The notes below the pieces were generated by a model. That model had not been told where the DNA came from and did no database searches. It saw nothing but the letters and a program-made list of their open reading frames with translations. 5,758 bases of DNA from Deltaproteobacteria bacterium. Its GTDB lineage: Bacteria > Desulfobacterota > Desulfobulbia > Desulfobulbales > BM004. Numbering within the stretch: position 1 is the stretch's first letter; every line of letters begins with the position of its first letter. A program made the position numbers and the translations under genes. Of the stretch, positions 1 through 5,418 are shown in pieces. The stretch is from assembly GCA_019312695.1 (NCBI GenBank), contig JAFDCT010000159.1, positions 1-5,758 of the forward strand, in the 5' to 3' direction.

Positions 1-1074
1 CTGCTCAATGGCGACCAAGCCTATCCCCGGATGCTTGCCGCCATAGAGAAGGCAGAGTATTCCATCTCTTTATGCAGCTATATCTTTGACAATGATTCAT
101 GGGGCAACAGATTTCGGGCAGCACTGCGTGCGGCTGGGAAAAGGGGGGTTGAAATAAAGGTACTCATTGACAGTGTTGGTGCCCGCTACTCTTTTCCGCC
201 GATTACCTGGAGACTGCGCCGGGATAAAATTGAAGCTGCTGAATTCATGAGGACAATCCTTCCCTGGAGTTTCCAGTACTTCAATTTACGCAACCATCGA
301 AAAATAATGGTAATTGATGGCAGTACCGGCTTTACCGGCGGTATGAACATAAGAGAAGGCAACTATCTTAAAGACAATCCCGCCCAGCCCATCCAGGATG
401 TCCATTTTCTCATTGAGGGCCCGGTAACCGCTGAACTGCAGCGCGCCTTTGCCGAGGACTGGACCTTTACAACCCGCCAGGTCCTCGAGGGGGACAAATG
501 GTATCCCCATCTTGTTTCGCGGGGCGATGGAGTGGCTCGCGGCATCTCGGACGGACCGGACGAGGATTTTGATAAACTGCGCACGGTTATCATGGCCGCC
601 CTGGCAACGGCTCAGGAGTCAATTAGTATCATTACCCCGTATTTCCTGCCGGACGCACAACTGATATCAGCCCTGATTATTGCGGCATTACGCGGTGTGG
701 AGATTGAAATAATCCTGCCGGCGACATCAAATCTCAGAATGGTTAAATGGGCCTCGGATGGTGGACTGGAGGAACTGCTACAGGAAGGCTGCAGGATTTA
801 TTTGACCCCGCCACCTTTTGACCATTCCAAGATAATGCTGGTGGACCGTTTATGGGTTTTACTGGGGTCTGCCAACTGGGATTCAAGAAGCCTGGCGCTT
901 AATTTTGAATTTAACATGGAATGTTATGATATCCAACTGGCAGAAACCATGGCAGCAATCCTGCAGGGAAAAAAAGATTCTGCCCGGGAATTGACCCTGG
1001 CAGAAATTAAATCTCAAAACCTGATAATAAAACTGCGCAATCGTTTTTTCCGCCTTTTTTCACCCTACCTGTAA
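1..1074 (+). CDS. Phospholipase D family protein, cardiolipin synthase-like (5' end outside window)
   Basis: The reading frame is open from base 1, so the start and any N-terminal membrane segments lie upstream. Two HKD catalytic motifs (H-x-K-x4-D) are visible: NHRKIMVID near 292-318 and DHSKIMLVD near 820-846. Each is followed by the usual Gly/Asn-containing stretch (GFTGGMNI; LLGSANWDSRS). Other family hallmarks are an FAEDW segment, TPYFLPD before the second domain, and a C-terminus ending RLFSPYL, as in cardiolipin synthases. Enzymes of this family transfer phosphatidyl groups at the inner membrane, typically condensing phosphatidylglycerol to cardiolipin; the two HKD motifs form one active site. 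The 357 residues present are most of a normal Cls. Membership of the PLD superfamily is sure, but the exact substrate is inferred. No strong terminator follows; there is only a weak AT-rich hairpin at 1122-1140. Confidence 0.93.
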   Translation: MLNGDQAYPRMLAAIEKAEYSISLCSYIFDNDSWGNRFRAALRAAGKRGVEIKVLIDSVGARYSFPPITWRLRRDKIEAAEFMRTILPWSFQYFNLRNHRKIMVIDGSTGFTGGMNIREGNYLKDNPAQPIQDVHFLIEGPVTAELQRAFAEDWTFTTRQVLEGDKWYPHLVSRGDGVARGISDGPDEDFDKLRTVIMAALATAQESISIITPYFLPDAQLISALIIAALRGVEIEIILPATSNLRMVKWASDGGLEELLQEGCRIYLTPPPFDHSKIMLVDRLWVLLGSANWDSRSLALNFEFNMECYDIQLAETMAAILQGKKDSARELTLAEIKSQNLIIKLRNRFFRLFSPYL

Positions 1075-1121
1075 ATCACGCGCCAGGACCTGCTGTTTAT
1101 CATTTGCTGTTTCGGTGTCCT

Positions 1122-1140
1122 AATAACTCCTGCTGTTATT
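1122..1140 (+). repeat. Weak AT-rich inverted repeat downstream of the PLD gene
   Basis: AATAAC (1122-1127) and GTTATT (1135-1140) are perfect complements around a 7-nt loop and are followed by an AT-rich stretch that includes TATTTTTATT. It could be a poor intrinsic terminator for the PLD gene, but the stem has a single G-C pair and the T-run is interrupted. The same area has the short direct repeat CCTGCTGTT at 1089-1097 and 1129-1137. Function is not established. Confidence 0.25.
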
Positions 1141-1152
1141 GAATTATTTTTA

Positions 1153-1181
1153 TTGACTAGGTATTTATACCTATGTATTAT
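1153..1181 (+). promoter_or_regulatory. Sigma-70-type promoter for the two-CW gene
   Basis: The -35 box TTGACT (1153-1158) and the -10 box TATTAT (1176-1181) are separated by exactly 17 bp. Each box differs from consensus at one position, and TG directly precedes the -10. Transcription would start near 1188, giving a 5' leader of about 145 nt before the chosen start at 1334. The promoter lies in a non-coding stretch and points at the only nearby gene. It is the best promoter match in the window. Confidence 0.7.
1158..1173. promoter_or_regulatory. Operator-like 16-bp palindrome inside the promoter spacer
   Basis: TAGGTAT-TT-ATACCTA is a perfect inverted repeat with 7-bp arms and a 2-bp centre. 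It lies between the -35 and -10 boxes and includes the last base of the -35. A dimeric regulator bound here would block RNA polymerase, so repression is the simplest reading. MerR-type activation normally needs a longer spacer than the 17 bp seen. The half-site faintly recalls DtxR/IdeR-type TTAGGT sites, but I do not assign a regulator. Confidence 0.5.
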
Positions 1182-1333
1182 GCTGGCATTAATTTTTGAG
1201 AACCACGGTGAGATGGAACAAAGGAGGTAACTTATAAAAATAACTAAAAAAATGCCGAATTTCGTTGGATCAATTTAGCCAGATCATCTCACTTGAGAAA
1301 TTTGGCCTTATGTTCGATAAGGAGATTTTTGTC
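1182..1333 (+). promoter_or_regulatory. Long 5' leader with unused ribosome binding site and possible long-range helix
   Basis: Position 1220-1228 reads AAAGGAGGT, a near-perfect Shine-Dalgarno sequence, yet no ATG, GTG or TTG lies 5-12 nt after it. The next ATG (1252) opens only an 8-codon frame ending at 1278; another mini-frame (ATG 1213, five codons) runs across the site itself. GTGAGATG (1208-1215) is perfectly complementary to CATCTCAC (1285-1292), extendable by one G-U pair at each end, which would enclose the site. It matches no riboswitch class I recognise. A regulatory role is inference only. Confidence 0.3.
1319..1324 (+). promoter_or_regulatory. Ribosome binding site deciding the start of the two-CW gene
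   Basis: AAGGAG ends 9 nt before the ATG at 1334. The alternative in-frame starts at 1265 (TTG) and 1310 (ATG) have no comparable site at the right distance, and the conserved domain begins right after 1334. Confidence 0.8.
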
Positions 1334-1645
1334 ATGGGGTCTCGTAGCGATTGTTTCTGTTGGGAAATTATGCAGTGCGACAAATCAAAGAATTGTCCCG
1401 CCCGGCAAAATCCAGAAAAGCCTTGCTGGGAAATAGCCAGCGAAGATGATTATGACTACCGTAACTTCTTTAACATCTGCAGGGACTGCATTGTGCGTAT
1501 GCTTAAAGTGGAAAACTCTGTTCTGTCCAACCTTGAAATACAAAAAATCGTCGATTCTAAAACAAAATGCAGGCTTTCAAGTAAACAGGCATGCCATCCA
1601 CCGCCAAACAAGAATGTTAGCCACCTGCCTTCCGTATTAATATAG
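1334..1645 (+). CDS. Small cysteine-rich two-CW domain protein
   Basis: The predicted product has 103 residues. The N-terminal half matches the pattern of the two-CW domain: C9-W10-E11-I12 followed by C15 and C21, then C31-W32-E33-I34, then a C49-x2-C52 pair in ICRDC. Two more cysteines (C79, C87) lie in the basic, proline-containing tail. Such domains occur alone or attached to signalling proteins in anaerobic bacteria; the paired Cys pattern suggests metal or iron-sulfur binding, but their biochemical role is not known to me. There is no signal peptide or membrane segment, so it should be cytoplasmic. I chose ATG 1334 because of the strong AAGGAG upstream; a longer TTG form from 1265 would add 23 unconserved-looking residues. 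It appears monocistronic, between its own promoter and a strong terminator. Domain recognition is by motif, without a search. Confidence 0.8.
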   Translation: MGSRSDCFCWEIMQCDKSKNCPARQNPEKPCWEIASEDDYDYRNFFNICRDCIVRMLKVENSVLSNLEIQKIVDSKTKCRLSSKQACHPPPNKNVSHLPSVLI

Positions 1646-1673
1646 TGTATTGCAGCTTTTATATTGCATTACA
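1646..1673 (+). repeat. Imperfect inverted repeat right after the two-CW stop codon
   Basis: TGTATTGCA (1646-1654) and TGCATTACA (1665-1673) pair over 9 bp with one central T-T mismatch around a 10-nt loop. It begins at the first base after the stop codon. No T-run follows, so it is not itself a terminator. It might stabilise the mRNA 3' end or be a regulator site. Confidence 0.3.
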
Positions 1674-1700
1674 ACCCGGCTTATTATATCCGCACCAGGC

Positions 1701-1738
1701 AAAAAAACCTCTCCTTGAAAACAAGGAGAGGTTTTTTT
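1701..1738. terminator. Strong, symmetrical intrinsic terminator
   Basis: A perfect 17-bp stem is formed by 1701-1717 and 1722-1738 around an AAAA loop. The GC-containing core CCTCTCCTTG/CAAGGAGAGG is flanked by seven A on the left and seven T on the right. It should therefore terminate transcription on both strands. On the + strand it ends the two-CW transcript and insulates the next operon. Confidence 0.93.
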
Positions 1739-1826
1739 ATGGTGATGTGGTAAATATGTTGTAGGAGTAGTTAGCTTTATTAGATAAAAAAATATATTTC
1801 CTATTCTCACCTCTTGCAAAAAATTA

Positions 1827-3623
1827 ATGGGCTGGGCCATGGAACTGAATGAAAAACTGGCAGATTTTTACAGGAAGCATATTTCCGAGAGTAAATTAGA
1901 CGGTACGATACTGAAAGGTTCATGCCCATTTTGCCAAAGTAAAGGCAAAAACGAATCACTAATTTGGGTTTACCTCGGGGCTCGAAGCTATTTTGCCGGT
2001 TATTTCCGCTGCCAGAACAGATGTGTTCCAGGGGGGTTCGCTCTCCATTTTGCCAGGTTAGGCTCCATTGACCCTGACACGGTTCCAGGTTATGACCCTG
2101 ATCGGGAACCATATGTCCAGTCACAGAAATTCCCGGCTTCCACAATCAATGCGGATATCAGAAGTTATGGAGACAAGCTTACTCCCAATATTGAAACATA
2201 CTTTGCCAGGATCGGTGTGAGTTCAGCCACTTTGCAGGAGCTTAATATCGGTTATAACGGCCGTTATGTGGTCTATCCTTACGTTATGCGCAACGGAAAC
2301 TGTTATACGGCTCACTGCATAATGCCGGATAATGAAACCGAACAGTTCTGGCATGGTGAACAAACATTCGCCACGAATGGTCTCCAGATTTTCAATATAA
2401 ATGATATTGATCATTGTGAGGATGGCGCCATGTTTTTGGTTGAAGGTGAGCAGAATCTTCTCTGCCTGCGGGATCTGGGGTTTCCCGGAATTGCAGTACC
2501 CCGGGCAACTGACCTGAAAAGTATTGATATCAGGCAGTTTGATTATATTCGCACAGTATTTCTGGTAATGAACCAATCACCGGAATCAATTGAGGCAGCC
2601 AGGACATTTGCCGAGCAGGTCGGATTCAAAGCCCGACTGCTCCAGTGGCCTTCCCAGAAGAAACGCGGGTATAACCTGGCCCAGCTGGCTGCCGAAGACC
2701 TGGATAGTTTCAAAACCGAAGTTACAAAAATGGTCAATGGCTCCAAAGCCTTTTCTCCTTTTCGTTCACCCAGTCATGAATATGATTTGTTTCTTGGCAA
2801 TATCGAGCGTCAGCAATCTGAAAGCTACAAGGCGCTGCGCACCGGCTTGGACAGTTACGATGCGGCAGTTGGTGGTATTTACGGCCTCAATATTATGGGT
2901 GGTCCTCCCAAAACAGGCAAATCCTGCCTGGGGATCCAGCTTGGCACTGAAATAGCACGAAAGAAAATGGGAGTACTCTATTATGACTTTGAAAACGGCA
3001 CCCAGAAAATATACCAGCGAACGCTTGCACGCCTATGCAGAATCCCGGTGTCCCAGATTGTCGCAGCTGATCTGGAGGCTGATGAAAAAAACCGCCTGGA
3101 GTCAGCCCAGGATGAACTGCAGAAGATGCTGCAGTTTTTCAGGGTTGTGAACGACCGGCAAATAAATCCCGTAATGATGCGGCGTCATATTGACTTCCTG
3201 CGCCATGAAACCAGAAGGGACGATACTCTTGTAATAATTGACAGTCTCCATAAACTGCCATTCAAGAATTTTTCCGAACGCAGGACAGGCATTAATGCCT
3301 GGCTGCGCGAACTGGAGTCCATCCGGGATGAACTGCAGGTCGGCTTTCTCATTATCTCGGAATTGACACGCCAGGAAAGCGGCCGGTACGATGGGGTCCC
3401 GCACATGGGCCTTTTCAAGGATTCAAGCGACATTGAGTACACAGCCGACAATGCCATGATTTTTTTGCCTGAATGGGACCCGGTAGAAGTTAAGACAGGA
3501 ACTGAACGGTTGAATTCATTATGGCTGGTAGCCAGCCGTGAGCACAGTCCCGGCCTGATTGCCAAGTATCGTCTTGATTTTCCCTATTGGGGTTTTACGG
3601 AGATTGAGGAGCAGCAAAACTAG
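1827..3623 (+). CDS. Primase-helicase-like protein: zinc ribbon, degenerate TOPRIM, DnaB/Twinkle-like RecA ATPase
   Basis: The predicted product has 598 residues. A zinc ribbon is at about 33-66 (CPFC, then CQNRC in a GYFRCQNRC context), replacing the CHC2 finger of DnaG. Residues 115-195 resemble the region before TOPRIM in primases. The TOPRIM-like domain (about 202-290) keeps the glutamate motif VEGE (205-208), but where the DxD motif is expected it reads N249-Q-S251, and the third acidic motif is GYNLAQL. The C-terminal RecA-like core has TGLDSYDAAVGG (339-350), Walker A GPPKTGKS (359-366), Walker B LVIIDS (468-473), a DnaB-like SELTRQESGR...DSSDIEYTADNAMIFL segment and LVASREHSPG near the C-terminus. 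This architecture belongs to Twinkle/T7 gp4-type primase-helicases. ATP-driven DNA translocation is plausible and primer synthesis doubtful. The start is uncertain: neither ATG 1827 nor ATG 1839 has a clear ribosome binding site. The gene leads a probable operon with the tautomerase. The architecture is confident; the role is unknown. Confidence 0.85.
   Translation: MGWAMELNEKLADFYRKHISESKLDGTILKGSCPFCQSKGKNESLIWVYLGARSYFAGYFRCQNRCVPGGFALHFARLGSIDPDTVPGYDPDREPYVQSQKFPASTINADIRSYGDKLTPNIETYFARIGVSSATLQELNIGYNGRYVVYPYVMRNGNCYTAHCIMPDNETEQFWHGEQTFATNGLQIFNINDIDHCEDGAMFLVEGEQNLLCLRDLGFPGIAVPRATDLKSIDIRQFDYIRTVFLVMNQSPESIEAARTFAEQVGFKARLLQWPSQKKRGYNLAQLAAEDLDSFKTEVTKMVNGSKAFSPFRSPSHEYDLFLGNIERQQSESYKALRTGLDSYDAAVGGIYGLNIMGGPPKTGKSCLGIQLGTEIARKKMGVLYYDFENGTQKIYQRTLARLCRIPVSQIVAADLEADEKNRLESAQDELQKMLQFFRVVNDRQINPVMMRRHIDFLRHETRRDDTLVIIDSLHKLPFKNFSERRTGINAWLRELESIRDELQVGFLIISELTRQESGRYDGVPHMGLFKDSSDIEYTADNAMIFLPEWDPVEVKTGTERLNSLWLVASREHSPGLIAKYRLDFPYWGFTEIEEQQN
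3606..3611 (+). promoter_or_regulatory. Ribosome binding site for the tautomerase inside the primase-helicase 3' end
   Basis: GAGGAG lies 12 nt before the ATG at 3624, within the last codons of the upstream gene. Together with the TAGATG junction this supports coupled translation. Confidence 0.6.
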
Positions 3624-3827
3624 ATGCCTTACGTAAATATTAAAATAACAAATGAAGATGTAACTCCTGAAAGAAAGGAGGCCTTGATTAAAGGTGTTAC
3701 ACAGTTGCTGCAAGACGTGTTCGGGAAAAATCCTGCAACAACGGTCATAGTCATTGATGAAGTAGAAACAGACAACTGGGGCATAGGTGGCGAGACTGTC
3801 ACCTCCAGAAGAAAACGCGGAAGATAA
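3624..3827 (+). CDS. 4-oxalocrotonate tautomerase family protein
   Basis: The 67-residue product has the family's usual small size. It begins Met-Pro, and Met removal would expose the catalytic Pro-1 that acts as general base in keto-enol tautomerisation. The typical pattern continues with VTPERKEALIKGVTQLL, a VIVIDEV strand and the diagnostic DNWGIGGE motif (about residues 50-57). By eye, the arginines at the positions of Arg-11 and Arg-39 in classical 4-OT are absent, so the substrate is probably not 4-oxalocrotonate itself. Members assemble as hexamers of small subunits. The ATG follows the upstream TAG with no gap, so the gene is very likely translated in tandem with the primase-helicase gene. 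No aromatic-degradation genes are nearby to suggest a pathway. Family assignment is strong; substrate is unknown. Confidence 0.9.
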   Translation: MPYVNIKITNEDVTPERKEALIKGVTQLLQDVFGKNPATTVIVIDEVETDNWGIGGETVTSRRKRGR

Positions 3828-3854
3828 TCCCAGACGCAAGCAAACCATTTATCT

Positions 3855-3859
3855 GGGAG
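3855..3859 (+). promoter_or_regulatory. Ribosome binding site deciding the GTG start of the TRIC-type gene
   Basis: GGGAG ends 8 nt before GTG 3868. The upstream in-frame GTG at 3787 lies within the tautomerase gene and would add 27 charged, unconserved-looking residues before the first membrane segment. Confidence 0.7.
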
Positions 3860-3867
3860 AAATTATC

Positions 3868-4509
3868 GTGGACCCGGCGAAGATTATATATGGGTTTGAC
3901 CTATTTGGCGTGGCAGTTTTTGCTGTCAGCGGGTCTCTTGCTGCCGGCAGAAAACAGATGGATGTCTTCGGAGTTGTTGTTCTTGGACTTGTGACCGCCT
4001 TGGGCGGCGGCACTTTGCGTGACACCCTGCTTGATGCCGGCCCGGTGTTCTGGATTGACAACCGCGTTTACCTGTTAGTGGCTGTTGCTGCTGCGCTGCT
4101 GACATTCACCTCTGTCCGTATTATCAGGGTACCTTTGCGCGGACTGCTCATTTTTGATGCTATTGGCTTGGCGGTCTTCATGGCTATTGGCACAGCAAAG
4201 ACCCTTGCTGTCACGAACTTGCCAAGCATCTCCATGATAATGGGCGTTATGACCGGCGTTGCAGGAGGAATGATTCGGGATATACTGTCAGCCGAAATCC
4301 CGCTTATCCTGCGGAAAGAGGTCTATGCTACGGCGGCTCTTTGCGGCTCATTAGTATATGTTGTCATGAACCGGCTGGGTTTTTTAGATACAGCCTGTCT
4401 CTTGCTGTCAGCAACGGTAACGCTGCTTATCCGCCTCGCTGCAATCCATTATAATTTTGCCCTACCAGTCTTCAGATCAAGGGATGAACTGGATAATTCA
4501 AGCAAGTAA
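3868..4509 (+). CDS. TRIC/UPF0126 family membrane protein (YicG/YadS-like)
   Basis: The predicted product has 213 residues, close to the usual size of about 205. It is strongly hydrophobic, with about seven membrane segments arranged as two homologous halves. Each half carries the family signature: GGGTLRD at 46-52 and GGMIRD at 133-138. The opening stretch YGFDLFGVAVFAVSGSLAAG is also typical. Bacterial members form trimeric cation-selective channels related to animal TRIC proteins; some are annotated as glycine-transporter-like, so the physiological cargo is uncertain. It acts in the inner membrane. I chose GTG 3868 because a GGGAG site precedes it and the N-terminus then starts just before the first membrane segment. 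It follows the tautomerase by 40 bp on the same strand and probably shares its transcript. The C-terminus is short and polar. Confidence 0.92.
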   Translation: MDPAKIIYGFDLFGVAVFAVSGSLAAGRKQMDVFGVVVLGLVTALGGGTLRDTLLDAGPVFWIDNRVYLLVAVAAALLTFTSVRIIRVPLRGLLIFDAIGLAVFMAIGTAKTLAVTNLPSISMIMGVMTGVAGGMIRDILSAEIPLILRKEVYATAALCGSLVYVVMNRLGFLDTACLLLSATVTLLIRLAAIHYNFALPVFRSRDELDNSSK

Positions 4510-4528
4510 AACCAAATATAAAGAGTAA

Positions 4529-4543
4529 CTGAACTATGTTCAG
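4529..4543. repeat. Perfect short palindrome CTGAAC-TAT-GTTCAG
   Basis: Six-base arms with a 3-nt centre lie 20 bp after the TRIC-type stop codon. No T-run follows, so it is not an intrinsic terminator. It could be an operator or a small mRNA hairpin. The surrounding 159-bp gap (4510-4668) otherwise holds no gene that I can see. Confidence 0.3.
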
Positions 4544-4622
4544 GATCTGGTGCTTTGCCGGTATAACACCTTGAATCTCAATATGTTTACAAAAAAGCCA
4601 TGCTTCCTTGCTCTGGGCAATA

Positions 4623-4637
4623 AATGCTTTAAGCATT
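4623..4637. promoter_or_regulatory. Operator-like palindrome upstream of the secreted protein gene
   Basis: AATGCTT-T-AAGCATT is a perfect 15-bp inverted repeat with 7-bp arms. It ends 8 bp before TATAAA (4646-4651), a plausible -10 element, although no good -35 is present at the expected distance. The arrangement suits a regulated promoter for the gene at 4669, in which a bound regulator substitutes for or blocks the -35. This is an inference from position and symmetry. Confidence 0.35.
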
Positions 4638-4668
4638 CTGGTTGTTATAAAAGTTTTTTCCCAGGCAA

Positions 4669-5400
4669 ATGACTGATTTTTTCAATATGAGACGATATCT
4701 CTTACAAGCCACTCTTTTTTTACTGGTTCTCGTGACCTTCTGCATGGGGCAGGTTTATCATGCAACCGCCGCAGGCGCCATCCAGTGCCATTGTTTTAAC
4801 AACCGCGATTATAATCCAACAGAAAAATTTGCCGCCGATGCCTATATCCTGGCAACAAGCTTTAACAGCTTGCTGGCAAGGCTGGCTGGTCTTCCCAAAA
4901 AACAGATTATCATGATAAGAATGAATCAAGGGGTTGCCCAGGACGACCTGCTTATAGGTCTGAAAATTTCTAGAACAACAGGGCAGGAACTCCAGCAGGT
5001 ATTGGATTTATCCCGCAACGACAAAACTTGGGCAGAAATAATTGCAGGACTGTCGCTGCAGGAAGTTGTCAATGAGGATAAAACTTTAGCAGAGATCAAG
5101 GCAGGTTTACCTGTCAGACTTGCAGGAACAAGGGTTGCCGATGAAATGATCGCCGATTTCTTCAGGGTGCCCTCAGGTGAAATAAATAAATTAAGAATTT
5201 CCGGCTTGAATGAAAAAGAAATCACTCTGATCCTCATTTTAAAACACGTAAGTGAAATTCAACCGGAAGCTCTTGTCGATCAATATAAAAATCAGGGCAG
5301 AAGTTGGAGTGAAATTGCCTACAACCTGGGTGTTCAACCAAAAGCAGCCGGCAGGTATATATTAGCCTATCCCTCAAAAAACATAGCGGGAAACGGTTGA
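4669..5400 (+). CDS. Exported helical protein of unknown function with internal repeats
   Basis: The predicted product has 243 residues. A signal peptide is clear: RR at 8-9, a hydrophobic core at about 10-25, and an ATAAG region near 32-36 suited to signal peptidase I cleavage. Cys25 is preceded by Phe, so this is not a lipobox. The mature protein begins with a CHCFNNRDYNPTEKFAADAYILATSFNSLLA segment, whose C40 and C42 could bind metal or form a disulfide. A mostly helical region with repeats follows: DKTWAEIIAGL (118-128) and DKTLAEIKAGL (137-147), echoed by GRSWSEIAYNLGV (210-222). I cannot assign a known domain. Similar periplasmic proteins seem familiar from Geobacter-like genomes, but that is recollection. 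The start could instead be ATG 4687, which gives a more classical signal peptide; neither has a strong ribosome binding site. It lies just upstream of the YgbA-like gene. Confidence 0.8.
   Translation: MTDFFNMRRYLLQATLFLLVLVTFCMGQVYHATAAGAIQCHCFNNRDYNPTEKFAADAYILATSFNSLLARLAGLPKKQIIMIRMNQGVAQDDLLIGLKISRTTGQELQQVLDLSRNDKTWAEIIAGLSLQEVVNEDKTLAEIKAGLPVRLAGTRVADEMIADFFRVPSGEINKLRISGLNEKEITLILILKHVSEIQPEALVDQYKNQGRSWSEIAYNLGVQPKAAGRYILAYPSKNIAGNG
5020..5109 (+). repeat. Two-copy internal coding repeat in the exported protein
   Basis: Codons for DKT-W-AEI-I-AGL (5020-5052) recur as DKT-L-AEI-K-AGL (5077-5109), 57 bp or 19 codons apart; 9 of 11 residues are identical. The nucleotide copies have diverged at synonymous positions, so this is an old or selected duplication and not a fresh slippage product. 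Confidence 0.6.
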
Positions 5401-5418
5401 TTAACCCTTTTCATGCAT

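Noticed and set aside
1265..1333. TTG-initiated N-terminal extension of the two-CW protein
   Set aside because: No ribosome binding site at a suitable distance before 1265, whereas AAGGAG is ideally placed before ATG 1334, and the domain starts right after it.
1759..1786. Possible promoter TTGTAG-16 bp-TAGATA before the primase-helicase gene
   Set aside because: Both boxes are poor matches in AT-rich sequence where such hits are common. A promoter is expected after the terminator but I cannot place it.
1637..1840. Minus-strand open frame spanning the terminator and intergenic region
   Set aside because: It reads straight through the terminator hairpin and non-coding AT-rich sequence and has no recognisable protein features.
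3102..3565. Overlapping minus-strand open frames across the helicase region
   Set aside because: They lie opposite a well-conserved coding region, have no family motifs, and are typical antisense shadows.
3787..3867. N-terminal extension of the TRIC-type protein from GTG 3787
   Set aside because: It overlaps the conserved end of the tautomerase in another frame and is charged and unlike the family N-terminus. GTG 3868 has a good GGGAG site.
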